Of a stretch of DNA of 64,000 nucleotides, positions 55,173-64,000 are shown in pieces. Position 1 is the first letter of the stretch. Each line of letters opens with the position of its first letter. The position numbers and the translations under genes are program-made. The notes below the pieces were generated by a model, which did not search any database, was not told the DNA's origin, and saw only the letters and a list, made by a program, of their open reading frames with translations. This DNA comes from Rheum nobile (Eukaryota; Streptophyta; Magnoliopsida; Caryophyllales; Polygonaceae): NCBI GenBank assembly GCA_027886185.1, contig WOAB01000103.1, positions 3,500,001 to 3,564,000 on the forward strand. The letters run 5' to 3'.

Positions 55173-57191
55173 ATGTCTCCTTCTACCGTCGAAGTTGGTT
55201 TGAACTCTTCAAGACCTCCTCTCTTGCTTGCTGGCCAATATCAACATTGGAAGGCACTCTTCATCAAATGGGTGCAAAGCAACGATTACCAATGCTGGTT
55301 GGTGATTTCTCTTGGAGATCTCGAGATTGTTGATCTTGAGAAGAAGAAGAAACTGAAGAAATAGGATCAAGACGATCTCCAAGTCATGGAGAAAAATTGC
55401 AAAGCAGCCATGCTCATCAACAACGCTCTCAATCAGCAAGATGTGCAAAAACTCCAATCTTGTGAGTCGGCCAATGCTAAATGGCTTGCCTTGGAACAGA
55501 TGTACATGGGAAGCAAGGATCTGCGTGAAGTTGATCGTTTCACTGCCAAGAAGGACTTCTACAACTTCAAAATGGATGACAAGGAAGATGTGAGTTCCTA
55601 CCAAGCTAGATTTGAGAAGATCACATCAAATCTTACTGCTCACTCCGTCACCGATAAGGAAATTCTCCCCGATGAGAAAATCCTCATAATCATTGATGGT
55701 CTCCCTCATCGTCATGCAATGACCAAAGCTATTCTGAAGGAGAATCCCAACACCGTCAAACTGACGTTCCATGAGGTATTCAGCAAGATACAAAAGTATG
55801 ACAACGAAGAAAAGGCTGCAAGAAACAAGGATTCCAAAGAAAAGGGAATTGCCTTGATGGTTGGAAAGGTTGTCGACAGAATTGAGAACAACCTCGATGA
55901 CAATGATGGCTCCGATGACCCTGAGGTGGTATTGCTCACTAAAGCCATGCGTTCCCTCTACAACAAAGGAAGAAATAGTAGAGGAGGGAACGGTGAGACT
56001 CGTGACATCAAGGATATCACTTGTTACAACTGTAATGAGAAGGGTCACTACTCCAGTTCGTGCCCAAAGCCGAAGAAGGAAAGCAAACCTTCTGGGAACG
56101 AAGAAAAGAAAGCTTTCGTTGCTGTCTGGGGCAATGAAGATGACTCAGATAACGAAGATCCTGAAGCATGGAGTGGAACGATGTGTGCCATGGCCATCAA
56201 CAACTCGTCTGAAGAAACCGAGGTAAATCCCGAAGATTTCTTAAAATCTCTTGTGAATTTTGATAAAAAATCTTTAATTGCTCTCATAAGAAATATGTAT
56301 GCTGAGAACTTGAAAACTCAAGAGGAACTAGCTAATTCTGAAGATGAATGTAGTAGTCTAAAAGAAAATATTTCTAGAACTGCTAGTACCTCGACTGTTC
56401 CTTGTTCTTCATGTGAGGCTAATCATGAGGAACTTCAGAGTTTGAGAAATGAAAAAGTCTCTTTGCTTATGAATGAAGTCTCTAACAATACTGATGCAAG
56501 GAGTATAGCTATTCCAAGTAAGCTTGAAGCACAGGTGTCCGAGATAAAGTCCTATGTGCACAAAATTCATTCTGTCATGATGGAACAGAAGGCTAAAGCT
56601 GAAAGCGTCAAGTTCGTCAAAGCAAGGTATGTTATTGGCTATACAGGTTCCAACCAAAAGGAAGATGATCCATCTATACTGGAACTACGTGAAGCAAGAG
56701 ATAGGGAACTTCAAGATGCTAGAGAGAAGAATCGCAATCTTGAGGAACGCATCAAAGTTCTTGAGAGTGGTCTGGATGAAACTCAGTCGTGGTACACTGG
56801 ACAACCTGCCCACAAGATTTTTCTCAAGCAATCTCAAGGGACGCAACCCAACGTTCCATGTCCTGAACGTACCAAACAACGCAAGAGTATTGTTCCCAAC
56901 AGAAAGTATGTTCAGATGGAACAGTTCAAGCTGTGTTGGTTTTGTGGGGACAACAGACATGTGCAAAGAGACTGCAAAAAGAAAAAGAAGTTCTCTGAAG
57001 AGCACACAAAGAGAAGGAACAATAGGAGTAACAATGTGAACTTGAATGACTTCTATGATGATTCACATGTGCATAATCATGCTAGATCTAGGAAGCAAAC
57101 TGTTGTTAATGTTAGAACTATTCCTATGGAACAATTGCATTATGTGTCTCGACCAGGTAAGGGTAAGCTTGCCTGGGTCGCCAAACCTTAA
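55173..57191 (+). pseudogene. Gag of the SIRE-type element
   Basis: Starts MSPSTVEVGLNSSRPPLLLA (ATG 55173). A TAG at 55362-55364 interrupts it after 63 codons, then 601 codons are open. It has the gag capsid domain (residues about 70-215), a first CCHC knuckle CYNCNEKGHYSSSC (about 56030), an acidic and coiled-coil stretch, and a second knuckle CWFCGDNRHVQRDC (about 56935). Such long gag proteins with a coiled coil and two knuckles are typical of SIRE elements. It would package element RNA. Pol begins in another frame 8 bases after the stop. Confidence 0.88.
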
Positions 57192-57199
57192 CTCTTTCT

Positions 57200-59275
57200 G
57201 TGCAGGTTAAAGTGAGGGGGAACGAGAAGTGGTACATTGACAGCGCCTGTTCGTGCCATATGACTGGAAAAGAAGATCAACTTACCTCACTTCACAAACA
57301 CTCACGAGGGAGTGTTGCTCTTGGAGACAAGAGACGCAGAGAAATCATTGGAACATGCGAAACAAAACTAAACTCCAGCATCACGGTAAAAGAGGTTAGT
57401 TTAGTTCATGAACTTGGTTTTAGTTTGTTGAGTGTTGCACAACTTTGTGACCAAGGGAACAACAAGACGGTCTTTACCTCACAAGAATGCTATGTCAAAG
57501 ATCGTGAAACCAAGAACATAATTTTGAGAGGAGTCAGATTCAAGGATGTATACATTGTGGATAAAGACTTCAAGCCAAAGGAAGTCCTATGCTTTGCGTC
57601 TATAGCTGATGAGACGGAACTGTGGCATAGAAGGCTTAGACATGCTAATCTTTGACTCATTCACAAGCTTTATTCAAAGGAACTTGTTCGTGGTCTTCCC
57701 CATGTTCAATCGGAGTTCCATGGCGTCTGCGATGCTTGTGTAAAGGGGAAACAGACTCGTTCCTCATTCAAGATCAAACCAGATTGGATCGTCGCTATGC
57801 AAGAAGAGTTACACCAGTTTGAGAGAAACAAGGTCTGGCGGCTCGTTCCCTTACCTCGCAATAAACATGCCATTGGCACTCGATGGGTGTATAGGAACAA
57901 GCTCGATGACTCTGGGGTAGTCACAAGGAACAAAGCACGGTTAGTTGCCCAAGGCTATAATCAACAAGAAGGGATTGATTATGATGAGACATATGCTCTA
58001 GTAGCTCGCATTGAAGCCATTCGTCTCCTCATTGCCTACGCCGCTCATAAAGGGTTCACGCTATACCAGATGGACGTCAAGACTGCGTTCCTTAATGGAT
58101 ATCTTCAAGAAGAGGTATATGTGAAACAACCCCCTGGCTTTGAAGATGTCAATTTTCCCTCTCATGTGTATGCGTTGGATAAGGCTCTGTATGGTCTTAA
58201 GCAAGCACCTCGTGCTTGGTATGATAGACTAGCACATTTCCTTCTTTCCAATGGATATCGTAGAGGAACAATTGATAAAACTTTGTTCCTTTTGGAACAC
58301 GAAGGTAAGATTCTGGTGGTTCAAGTCTATGTTGATGATATTATTTTTGGTTCCACTAACCCCGCTCTTGTAGAAAAATTCAAAGATCTTATGAGTAGTG
58401 AGTTTGAGATGAGTATGATTGGGGAATTATCATTTTTCCTCGGATTACAAGTCACCCAAACTAAGGAAGGAACGAAGATACATCAACAGAAGTACATCAA
58501 GGAGTTGGTGAAGAAGTACGGTATGGACACTGCCAAACCCATCGTTACTCCTATTTCTCCTAACACTCGCTTGGATGCAAATATTCATGGAACGGACGTT
58601 AATCCCACCATGTATAGAGGAATGATTGGTTCGCTTCTATATCTCACGACAAGTAGGCCATATATTTTATTTAGTGTGTGTCTTTGTGCTAGATTTCAGG
58701 CAAATCCAAAGGACTCACACTTGAAGGAGGTCAAGCGTATCTTCCGATACCTAAAAGGAATGGACCACTTGTGCCTATGTTATCCCAAGAACTGTGACTT
58801 CAACCTTGTTGGATTCACAGATGCCGACTTTGCTGGGCACATAGTAGATCGCAAAAGCACTTCTGGAACGGCACAGTTCCTTGGTCCCTGTCTCGTTTCA
58901 TGGGGTTCCAAGAAACAAAACTCTGTGGCCCTTTCCACTGCAGAAGCCGAGTACGTCGCAGCGGCAAGCTGTTGTGCTCAGGTATTGTGGCTTAAGCAAC
59001 AACTAGAAGACTATGGTATGTCTCTTGGCACCGTTCCTATTATGTGTGATAATACTAGTGCCATCAACATTTCAAAAAATCCAGTTCATCACTCACGTAC
59101 TAAGCATATTGACATTCGTCATCATTTTCTACGTGATAATGTTGACATGGGCTTTATTAGAATGGAACATTGCAGGACTGAAAATCAAGTGGCTGACATC
59201 TTCACCAAAGCACTAGACAAAGGTCCATTCGAGTATCTTCGATTACTCCTTGGCATGATCTCTCTGAATTGAGGA
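57200..59275 (+). pseudogene. Pol of the SIRE-type element, integrase core deleted
   Basis: One frame with a single TGA (57653-57655). Protease: WYIDSACSCHMTG; the usual DSG is DSA, which may weaken it. Integrase keeps only its HHCC finger (WHRRLRHANL...CDACVKGKQTRS) and then jumps from SSFKIKP straight to reverse transcriptase (MQEELHQFERNKVWRLVP). The DD35E core and about a kilobase are therefore missing. The reverse transcriptase is intact (QMDVKTAFLNG, VYVDDIIFG near 58330), as is RNase H (FTDADFAG, STAEAEYVAA, KHIDIRHHF), to the TGA after GMISLN. Reverse transcription might still work in principle; integration would need another element's enzyme. Confidence 0.88.
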
Positions 59276-59609
59276 CCTTCACATCCATTATTCCCTCAAT
59301 GCTTGGCTAACTTGTTTCACAGATTTCATAAAGTTCCTTGTTTACTGGCCTCTCATGACATAAATTTTCATGATTATTGTGTGTTCGAATTGCCTTGTCT
59401 TAGGGTCTAGATACTTTGTCTTTTGATTTGTGTTGAATTACTTGATTGCATGCTAACATCTTATTTAAAGACCCAAAACAACCAATTTGATGATTGAACC
59501 CTCACTACATGCCCACATGATAATTGATTGTACAGCCTACCTTAGCCATGATTCAGGTAAACGTTCCCTATGATCCTTCTTTGCTACACTCTTTACTGGG
59601 AATAATTAC

Positions 59610-60349
59610 TTGAGTTATTTTTCTTCCTACCATATGTTTGGATATACTATATTTTGTGTGAACCCAACAGTGAAATATCCAGACAAGCCTCCCAAGCACT
59701 CTTGGTCTCAGGGGGAACGAAGACTGTTGCTCAGTGTGGCTCATCCAAAGATCAGTGGCGAAGACCTTTCCTTCTCTCCCAAGGTGATCTCCCAACTCTT
59801 ATCTGTTCCTTTGGGTGATTTTTATGAAGTTCCGTTGAGTGAGCTCAACGAAGAGAAGCTGTCTTCCATGGAACGACTGTTCGGTTCCACTGAAGGTGAA
59901 CTCTACACAGAAAGGCTGACTATGGCTCAGCGCATAGCCTTCCACATCATCTCCAGGGCTGTAGCACCTCGTTAAGAACGACACAACACCATCACCCTGT
60001 GCGATTTCTGAGAAGGGAGAAAATTGATCTCCCCCGGGTTATTCTATGTCACATGGATCGATGCAAAGCCAAGTCACATTCTTTGGCCTATCCAGGCCTG
60101 GTGAAAATGCTATTGCTACGAGATGTAGCCTATATCGAGGAAAATGAAGTTTCTATGGAGAGTGAGTTGGATTTTGCTACTGTGGAGAAGATGAAATTCA
60201 AAGGCGATACCAAGGGAACGGGCACTGTGACTGCAAAGAAAGCAGCAGGTGAAGGAACGTCTAAGGGGAGCTCAATTCAGCATCAGATCCTTATTGAGCT
60301 CATTCTACAGAAGACCCTGAGACATGAGTGCTCTTCGTTCCTATCCTAG
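59610..60349 (+). pseudogene. Extra reading frame 3' of pol, unknown function
   Basis: Two adjoining frames: 59610-59975 (soluble, with GEDLSFSPKVISQLL, LSSMERLFG and MAQRIAFHIISRA) and 59999-60349 (LRREKIDLPRVILCHMDRCK, then LAYPGLVKMLLLRDVAYIEE). They read as one protein of about 240 residues split by a stop and a frame change near 59975-60005. The spacing of helices and the LPRVILCHM motif recall the plant transposon-associated domain seen in some retroelement proteins; this is an impression, not a match. No signal peptide or membrane helix is visible, so it is not an obvious envelope-like protein. SIRE elements often carry an extra frame in this position. Confidence 0.5.
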
Positions 60350-61729
60350 CCCGTCTGACCCTCTGTTCTTGATTTTATATGTTTTTATGTCTTTTCTGTG
60401 ATTGTTCCTTATCTTCTGATCTTAGTTGTCTATGCCCCTATGCTTTGTACTTCGCATGACTTTATGAATGAATTATCTTGTTTATGAGTTGCATGTGTGT
60501 CAAGTCTTTCTGTTTCTTGTGGAACTTTTGATGATGCCAAAAGGGGGAAGTATGGAAAATGTGAAACCCAAGGAAGAGTTGATAACAGAAGCTAGTGCTA
60601 AGGGGAACGACAATGCTGCTTGAAGGTAAATTCTCAATGAACTTTCTGAGGGGGAACAGTGTTAATATTTTGAACATAGTATATGTGTGATTAAATGTGA
60701 AAATTCCTTTTACTTGTCTATTTTGAACTGTATATTTTGACTTGCACATTTTGAAGGAGTTTGTCATCACCAAAAAGGGGGAAATTGTTGGAACGATGAC
60801 GTTCCCTCTAGTTTTGATGATGATAAACTCAAATGCTTTTGATGATGATAAACTCAAATGCTTTTGATGGTTTTTATTGTGACTATGAGTTTCAGGAAAC
60901 GATCGTGTCAAAGGAACGATGAAAACCAATGAAGAGTCAAAACAGAGAAGCAAAGGAACAGAGAAGCCAACAATGACAAAACAACACGCCGGAACGAAAG
61001 AAGAGAAGAGACGCGTGATATTGAATAGAACAGAGAAAGGGAACAACGCAAGGAACGGAGGACTTGCGTTGAAACCAGGGAACAACGCAAGGAACGAAGG
61101 ACACGCTGTAAACCCTAGCGTCTGCCGAATCTTTGTTTATGGAAACAAATTGTGAAGCTGCAGCTTGGGCCGCAAGGAAGATCTCGTGGTTAGAATATTT
61201 TAGGAAAGATTGTATAGGATTTTATTATCTTATTTTCCTTAATTAAATTAGGGTAAATCGGAGGATATTCCTAGACTATATATTAGAAGGCTGTGAACAT
61301 CATTTCTTAACGGAACTGACGGCATTCCTACAGAGAAGAGCATTTGGAATAAGAGAATTCGAAAGAAGAAAAGAAGAGAAGAAGAAGAATAAGAACTTAC
61401 AAGTACGTGACTTTGGTGAGTTAAGTACTTGTTAGGGTTTTGATTGTCTAGTGTGTTATTAGGAGCTTTGCATTAAGGAGTCTAGATATCTAGGAGTAAA
61501 CTAGATTGAGATAAGACTTGCTTTTTTGTAATTCCAGTAGTAATAATACAAGTAGACATTTGAAATCCTACTAGGGAAACCTAGAGGTAGAGGTTTTATC
61601 ATTCAACTAGTTGGTTGATTGAGTTTCCTCTATAAGGAACGAAGTCTGTTACTTTGTTATTCTGTTGTTATTTTCCGCTACCCAAGGAACGAACTTTCCG
61701 TTCCTTGATCTAACACACACGATTCAACA

Positions 61730-62070
61730 ACTTGTTCGTCGACACACTCAGTCATCAATGAATCACCAAATTTGCCAGTACACTTTCCACAAGAAAAATG
61801 AGTTGTGAAGAGATCATTCTAAAGTTCCTCCGAACAAGTTTTCATGCGGACAAAATCTAAAGCGAGGTTTGCCTATTCCGTTCGCAGAGGGCGACTTTAG
61901 TGGAGTTAGTGAATAGGAAGAACATTCCTAATAATGCAAAAAACGTTGCTTTAAATTATCCCAAAGAGACTTCACCGACTCAGAGTAAGTAAAAAGGATC
62001 GTAAGGAAGGCTCAATTGATTGTAAAACCGAAGAGACAAGCATAGAATTAACACTTAATCATCGCAGTCC
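61730..62070 (-). pseudogene. Old Copia gag, N-terminal side
   Basis: Continuation of the fragment at 52750-54177 after the SIRE-type insertion. Minus-strand text gives SIEPSLRS-, SLWDNLKQRF- and FSCGKCTGKF-like pieces in shifting frames, then passes through the ACTTG duplication into the gag tail at 54177. Confidence 0.65.
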
Positions 62071-62269
62071 TCGGTAGTTTTTGTCCGTTCTTCGATCTTG
62101 TCATCAAGAATTCCAAGCTTACGTTAAGCCTAGTAATGCTGTTAAGCCTAGAAAGCATTACGTAAACTCTCATATCATTCTTGATATTAATTATCGCCCA
62201 TGTGTTCAAGCCGAGGTGGTTCGAGGAATGATGGTAATACGGGGACGTTGGATCAAGTGTCAGTTTTTT

Positions 62270-62590
62270 CTATGAAGACGCGTCAGTAGGGAAGTAGCAA
62301 AGTGTTTCAGAATCACACAGAAACTCACTCAGAAATGAAGAACACAACACAGAGAAGACACAGAGTTTTTTCCAGAACTGCACTATGTTCTGATTTTCAT
62401 TAATTGATAACTAACTCGATAATGCAAGTATTTAAACAACCAAAGCACGACTGTAATCCCACTAACCACGACTACAATATTGCCTAAGAAACTGATTCCA
62501 AATAACCCCACTAACTAGTCTAACAAATCCCTTAAATATAGTTAGTTATAACTGAAATAATGTAAATAACATGAAATATATTCTAAGTGT
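62270..62590 (-). mobile_element. Probable LTR of the old Copia
   Basis: The minus strand has LTR-like features: a TTTAAATACTTGC promoter-like box, an AATTAATGAAAATC stretch, CTCTGTGT and GTTCTTCATTTCTGAG repeats, and a start near GTTAAAATGTGATTCAACAC. It lies where the 5' LTR of the minus-strand Copia should be. Borders are uncertain. Confidence 0.45.
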
Positions 62591-62599
62591 TGAATCACA

Positions 62600-63500
62600 T
62601 TTTAACGGTCACCATGGTAGCAATGGCTGGAAACATACGCAAACACCACCATCCACTGAGGGTAAAAACGATCAAAAAGATCAAGTAAAAAAATTTGTGA
62701 GGATTGATGAACGCGGAGGAAAAACACAAGTAGGTTAATCGTGTTTAGCTTTTTGTGGCTCCAATAGCATGAGAAGAATACCAAGAAGCCAAGTTGGGAA
62801 AATATTTTCCTCTGCCTTTCATTAGAAAATACGTACAACATATATAGAGTAGTCTACTTCAGCGTAAAGAAACTAATCTAATCATATCTTTATAACATAG
62901 AACTTTTAGAAACAATAGATATATATACAAATATACATAGATTATATTTCCAAATATCATTAAGTGTATGAACAAAGTGAAGAAAGGATAGCACTGAGCA
63001 AAGTTGAATTATCAAAGAACAACGAAGAGATCGAGCGATTGAACGAGAGATTTGATAGTTGTGGACTTCGTGGAAAGACAAATCAAATATTAAACTAAGA
63101 TTTATATGAAACTTGAGTTGCAAGTTAAGAGTTGAAGGAAGAATTTGATTGAGTTATTTTAGGAAATTATATCTTGTAAGCTAGTTTAGAGAAGATCGTG
63201 ATTTATGATAATTGAATAAGATAGAAACAAAAGTTTACTTTTGCTATATGTTAGTCAAAGTTAAGATAGAAGTTGAGATTTTTCCTAGTGTTATAAACGT
63301 GGATGAAGTCTACATTCAATTTTTACCGATTCCTAAAGAGATTTTGAGGAGGGAGAGAGAAAGGGAGAGAGAAAGAGAAAGAGATGGAGAGGGAGATGGG
63401 GGAGGTAGTATGCAATTGTTACTAGGGTTGCTGAGTTTGAATTGAGTTAGGATTACAAATTTAGGCTTAGAAGTTGAGGTTTAGTTCTAGTCATAGTGTG
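62600..63500. other. Unrecognised sequence
   Basis: No coding sequence, terminal repeat or RNA gene found. A purine microsatellite (GGGAGAGAGAAA-type) lies at 63350-63400. Confidence 0.4.
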
Positions 63501-63529
63501 TGACTAAATCTTCGACGTCCTTGCTTGTT

Positions 63530-63737
63530 TATAGTTTTTGAATCCATTAATAATACAAGCAGATTTTTAAAATCCTACTAAGTTAACCACCTAGATATAG
63601 AGGTTTTTCATGATTAACTTGTCAGTTGATTGAATTTTCTCTTTAAGAAAATACATCGTCTTACTTTATTGTTATTCCATTATCATGGAACAATTTCACT
63701 TTTACCTAACTCTACTAACACACACGTACACTTCAAC
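63530..63737 (+). mobile_element. Decayed LTR end related to the SIRE-type element
   Basis: Similar in order and wording to 54905-55113: TAATACAAGYAGA, AAATCCTACTA, a CTAGAKRTAGAGGTTTT stretch, TTGTCAGTTGATTGA, TTATTCYRTTRT, and ACACACACRTACACTTCAACA at the end. No primer site follows. An older relative of the LTRs at 54178 and 60786. Confidence 0.6.
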
Positions 63738-64000
63738 ATCTTTATCATTAACCAAAATCCACTTCATAATTTTGATTTAGTCAAAGAAGAGTTAGCTTAT
63801 ATAAAATGCAAATTGCCGTGTATAATACTTGAATTGTAGTTATGTTGACTATTTCGGTGTGATATATCATAGAGATTTCTCTTATGATATATATATCTGT
63901 AATGACACGTATTTTATTTGTATATACTTTTGTTTGTTGTGGCCGGGGTCAGCTTAATTTGTTACAGTTACCTTTAGTGTTTAATAGAATCCGGCCAAAG
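63738..64000. other. Unrecognised sequence at window end
   Basis: AT-rich and non-coding. Nothing recognised. Confidence 0.4.

Larger units (their letters stand above)
54178..61729 (+). mobile_element. SIRE-type Copia retrotransposon 2, 7.55 kb
   Basis: LTRs at 54178-55113 (936 bp) and 60786-61729 (944 bp), TGTTGGAACG...ATTCAACA, flanked by an exact ACTTG duplication (54173-54177, 61730-61734). The primer site TGGTATCAGAGC lies at 55116. Two polypurine tracts AAAAGGGGGAA (about 60539 and 60775) precede the right LTR. The right LTR has a 25-bp tandem duplication (GATGATGATAAACTC...) absent from the left. The element has gag, a partial integrase, reverse transcriptase, RNase H and an extra 3' frame. 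It sits inside the old minus-strand Copia. Confidence 0.93.

Noticed and set aside
63212..63445. 77-codon frame ending in Arg-Glu repeats
   Set aside because: The tail is a translated GA microsatellite and the rest has no recognisable domain.

Overview
This window is nuclear DNA of a flowering plant, probably a eudicot. The evidence is plant-type LTR retrotransposons (SIRE/Copia, Athila-like Gypsy, Cassandra TRIMs), a CACTA element, Mutator-like elements, a nuclear copy of chloroplast ndhB, a tandem family of YYSPP-repeat cell-wall proteins, and a decayed SDE3-type RNA helicase gene. The species cannot be named from the sequence. Almost all of the window is repeats nested in repeats. Only two genes look intact, the YYSPP proline-rich proteins at 16.7 and 23.6 kb.

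Layout. 1-2.7 kb: the 5' part of an Athila-like Gypsy element on the minus strand (gag, tRNA-Asp primer site, LTR). 3.1-5.8 kb: a dead Mutator-like transposase gene (minus). 6.6-7.0 kb: a small coiled-coil, tail-anchored reading frame with one frameshift. 7.3-9.8 kb: a four-exon SDE3-like helicase pseudogene (minus). 10-16 kb: non-coding DNA with telomere-like tracts, a 171-bp-arm fold-back and an element built of short mirrored repeats. 16.7-24.6 kb: three tandem copies of the YYSPP gene, separated by a LINE remnant, a tRNA-derived SINE, ndhB plastid DNA and a tandem Cassandra array. 24.6-37.2 kb: a CACTA-type element inserted in the 3' flank of the third YYSPP copy. It carries an LTR, a possible Helitron end, a long-TIR element with a nested MITE, and a young Copia element with 171-bp LTRs. 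The interrupted 3' flank resumes at 37.17 kb and is interrupted again by a retroposon with a 17-bp target duplication. 38.2-40.7 kb: a Copia LTR, a second tandem Cassandra array and a dispersed repeat. 41.3-45.0 kb: a non-autonomous Gypsy element containing an inverted solo LTR. 45.7-46.2 kb: a small TIR element. 47.6-51.7 kb: a 4.06-kb fold-back element, probably Mutator-like, with a 10-bp target duplication and a mirrored satellite core. 52.7-62.1 kb: an old Copia on the minus strand, split by a hAT-type MITE and by a 7.55-kb SIRE-type Copia with an extra 3' reading frame. 62.1-64 kb: decayed LTRs and nothing recognisable.

The best candidates for something undescribed are the fold-back element at 47.6-51.7 kb, the GC-rich hairpin module shared by two unrelated LTRs (2.3 and 26.4 kb), the tandem Cassandra arrays, and the extra reading frame of the SIRE-like element. 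Family names rest on motif recognition by eye; no database search was run.
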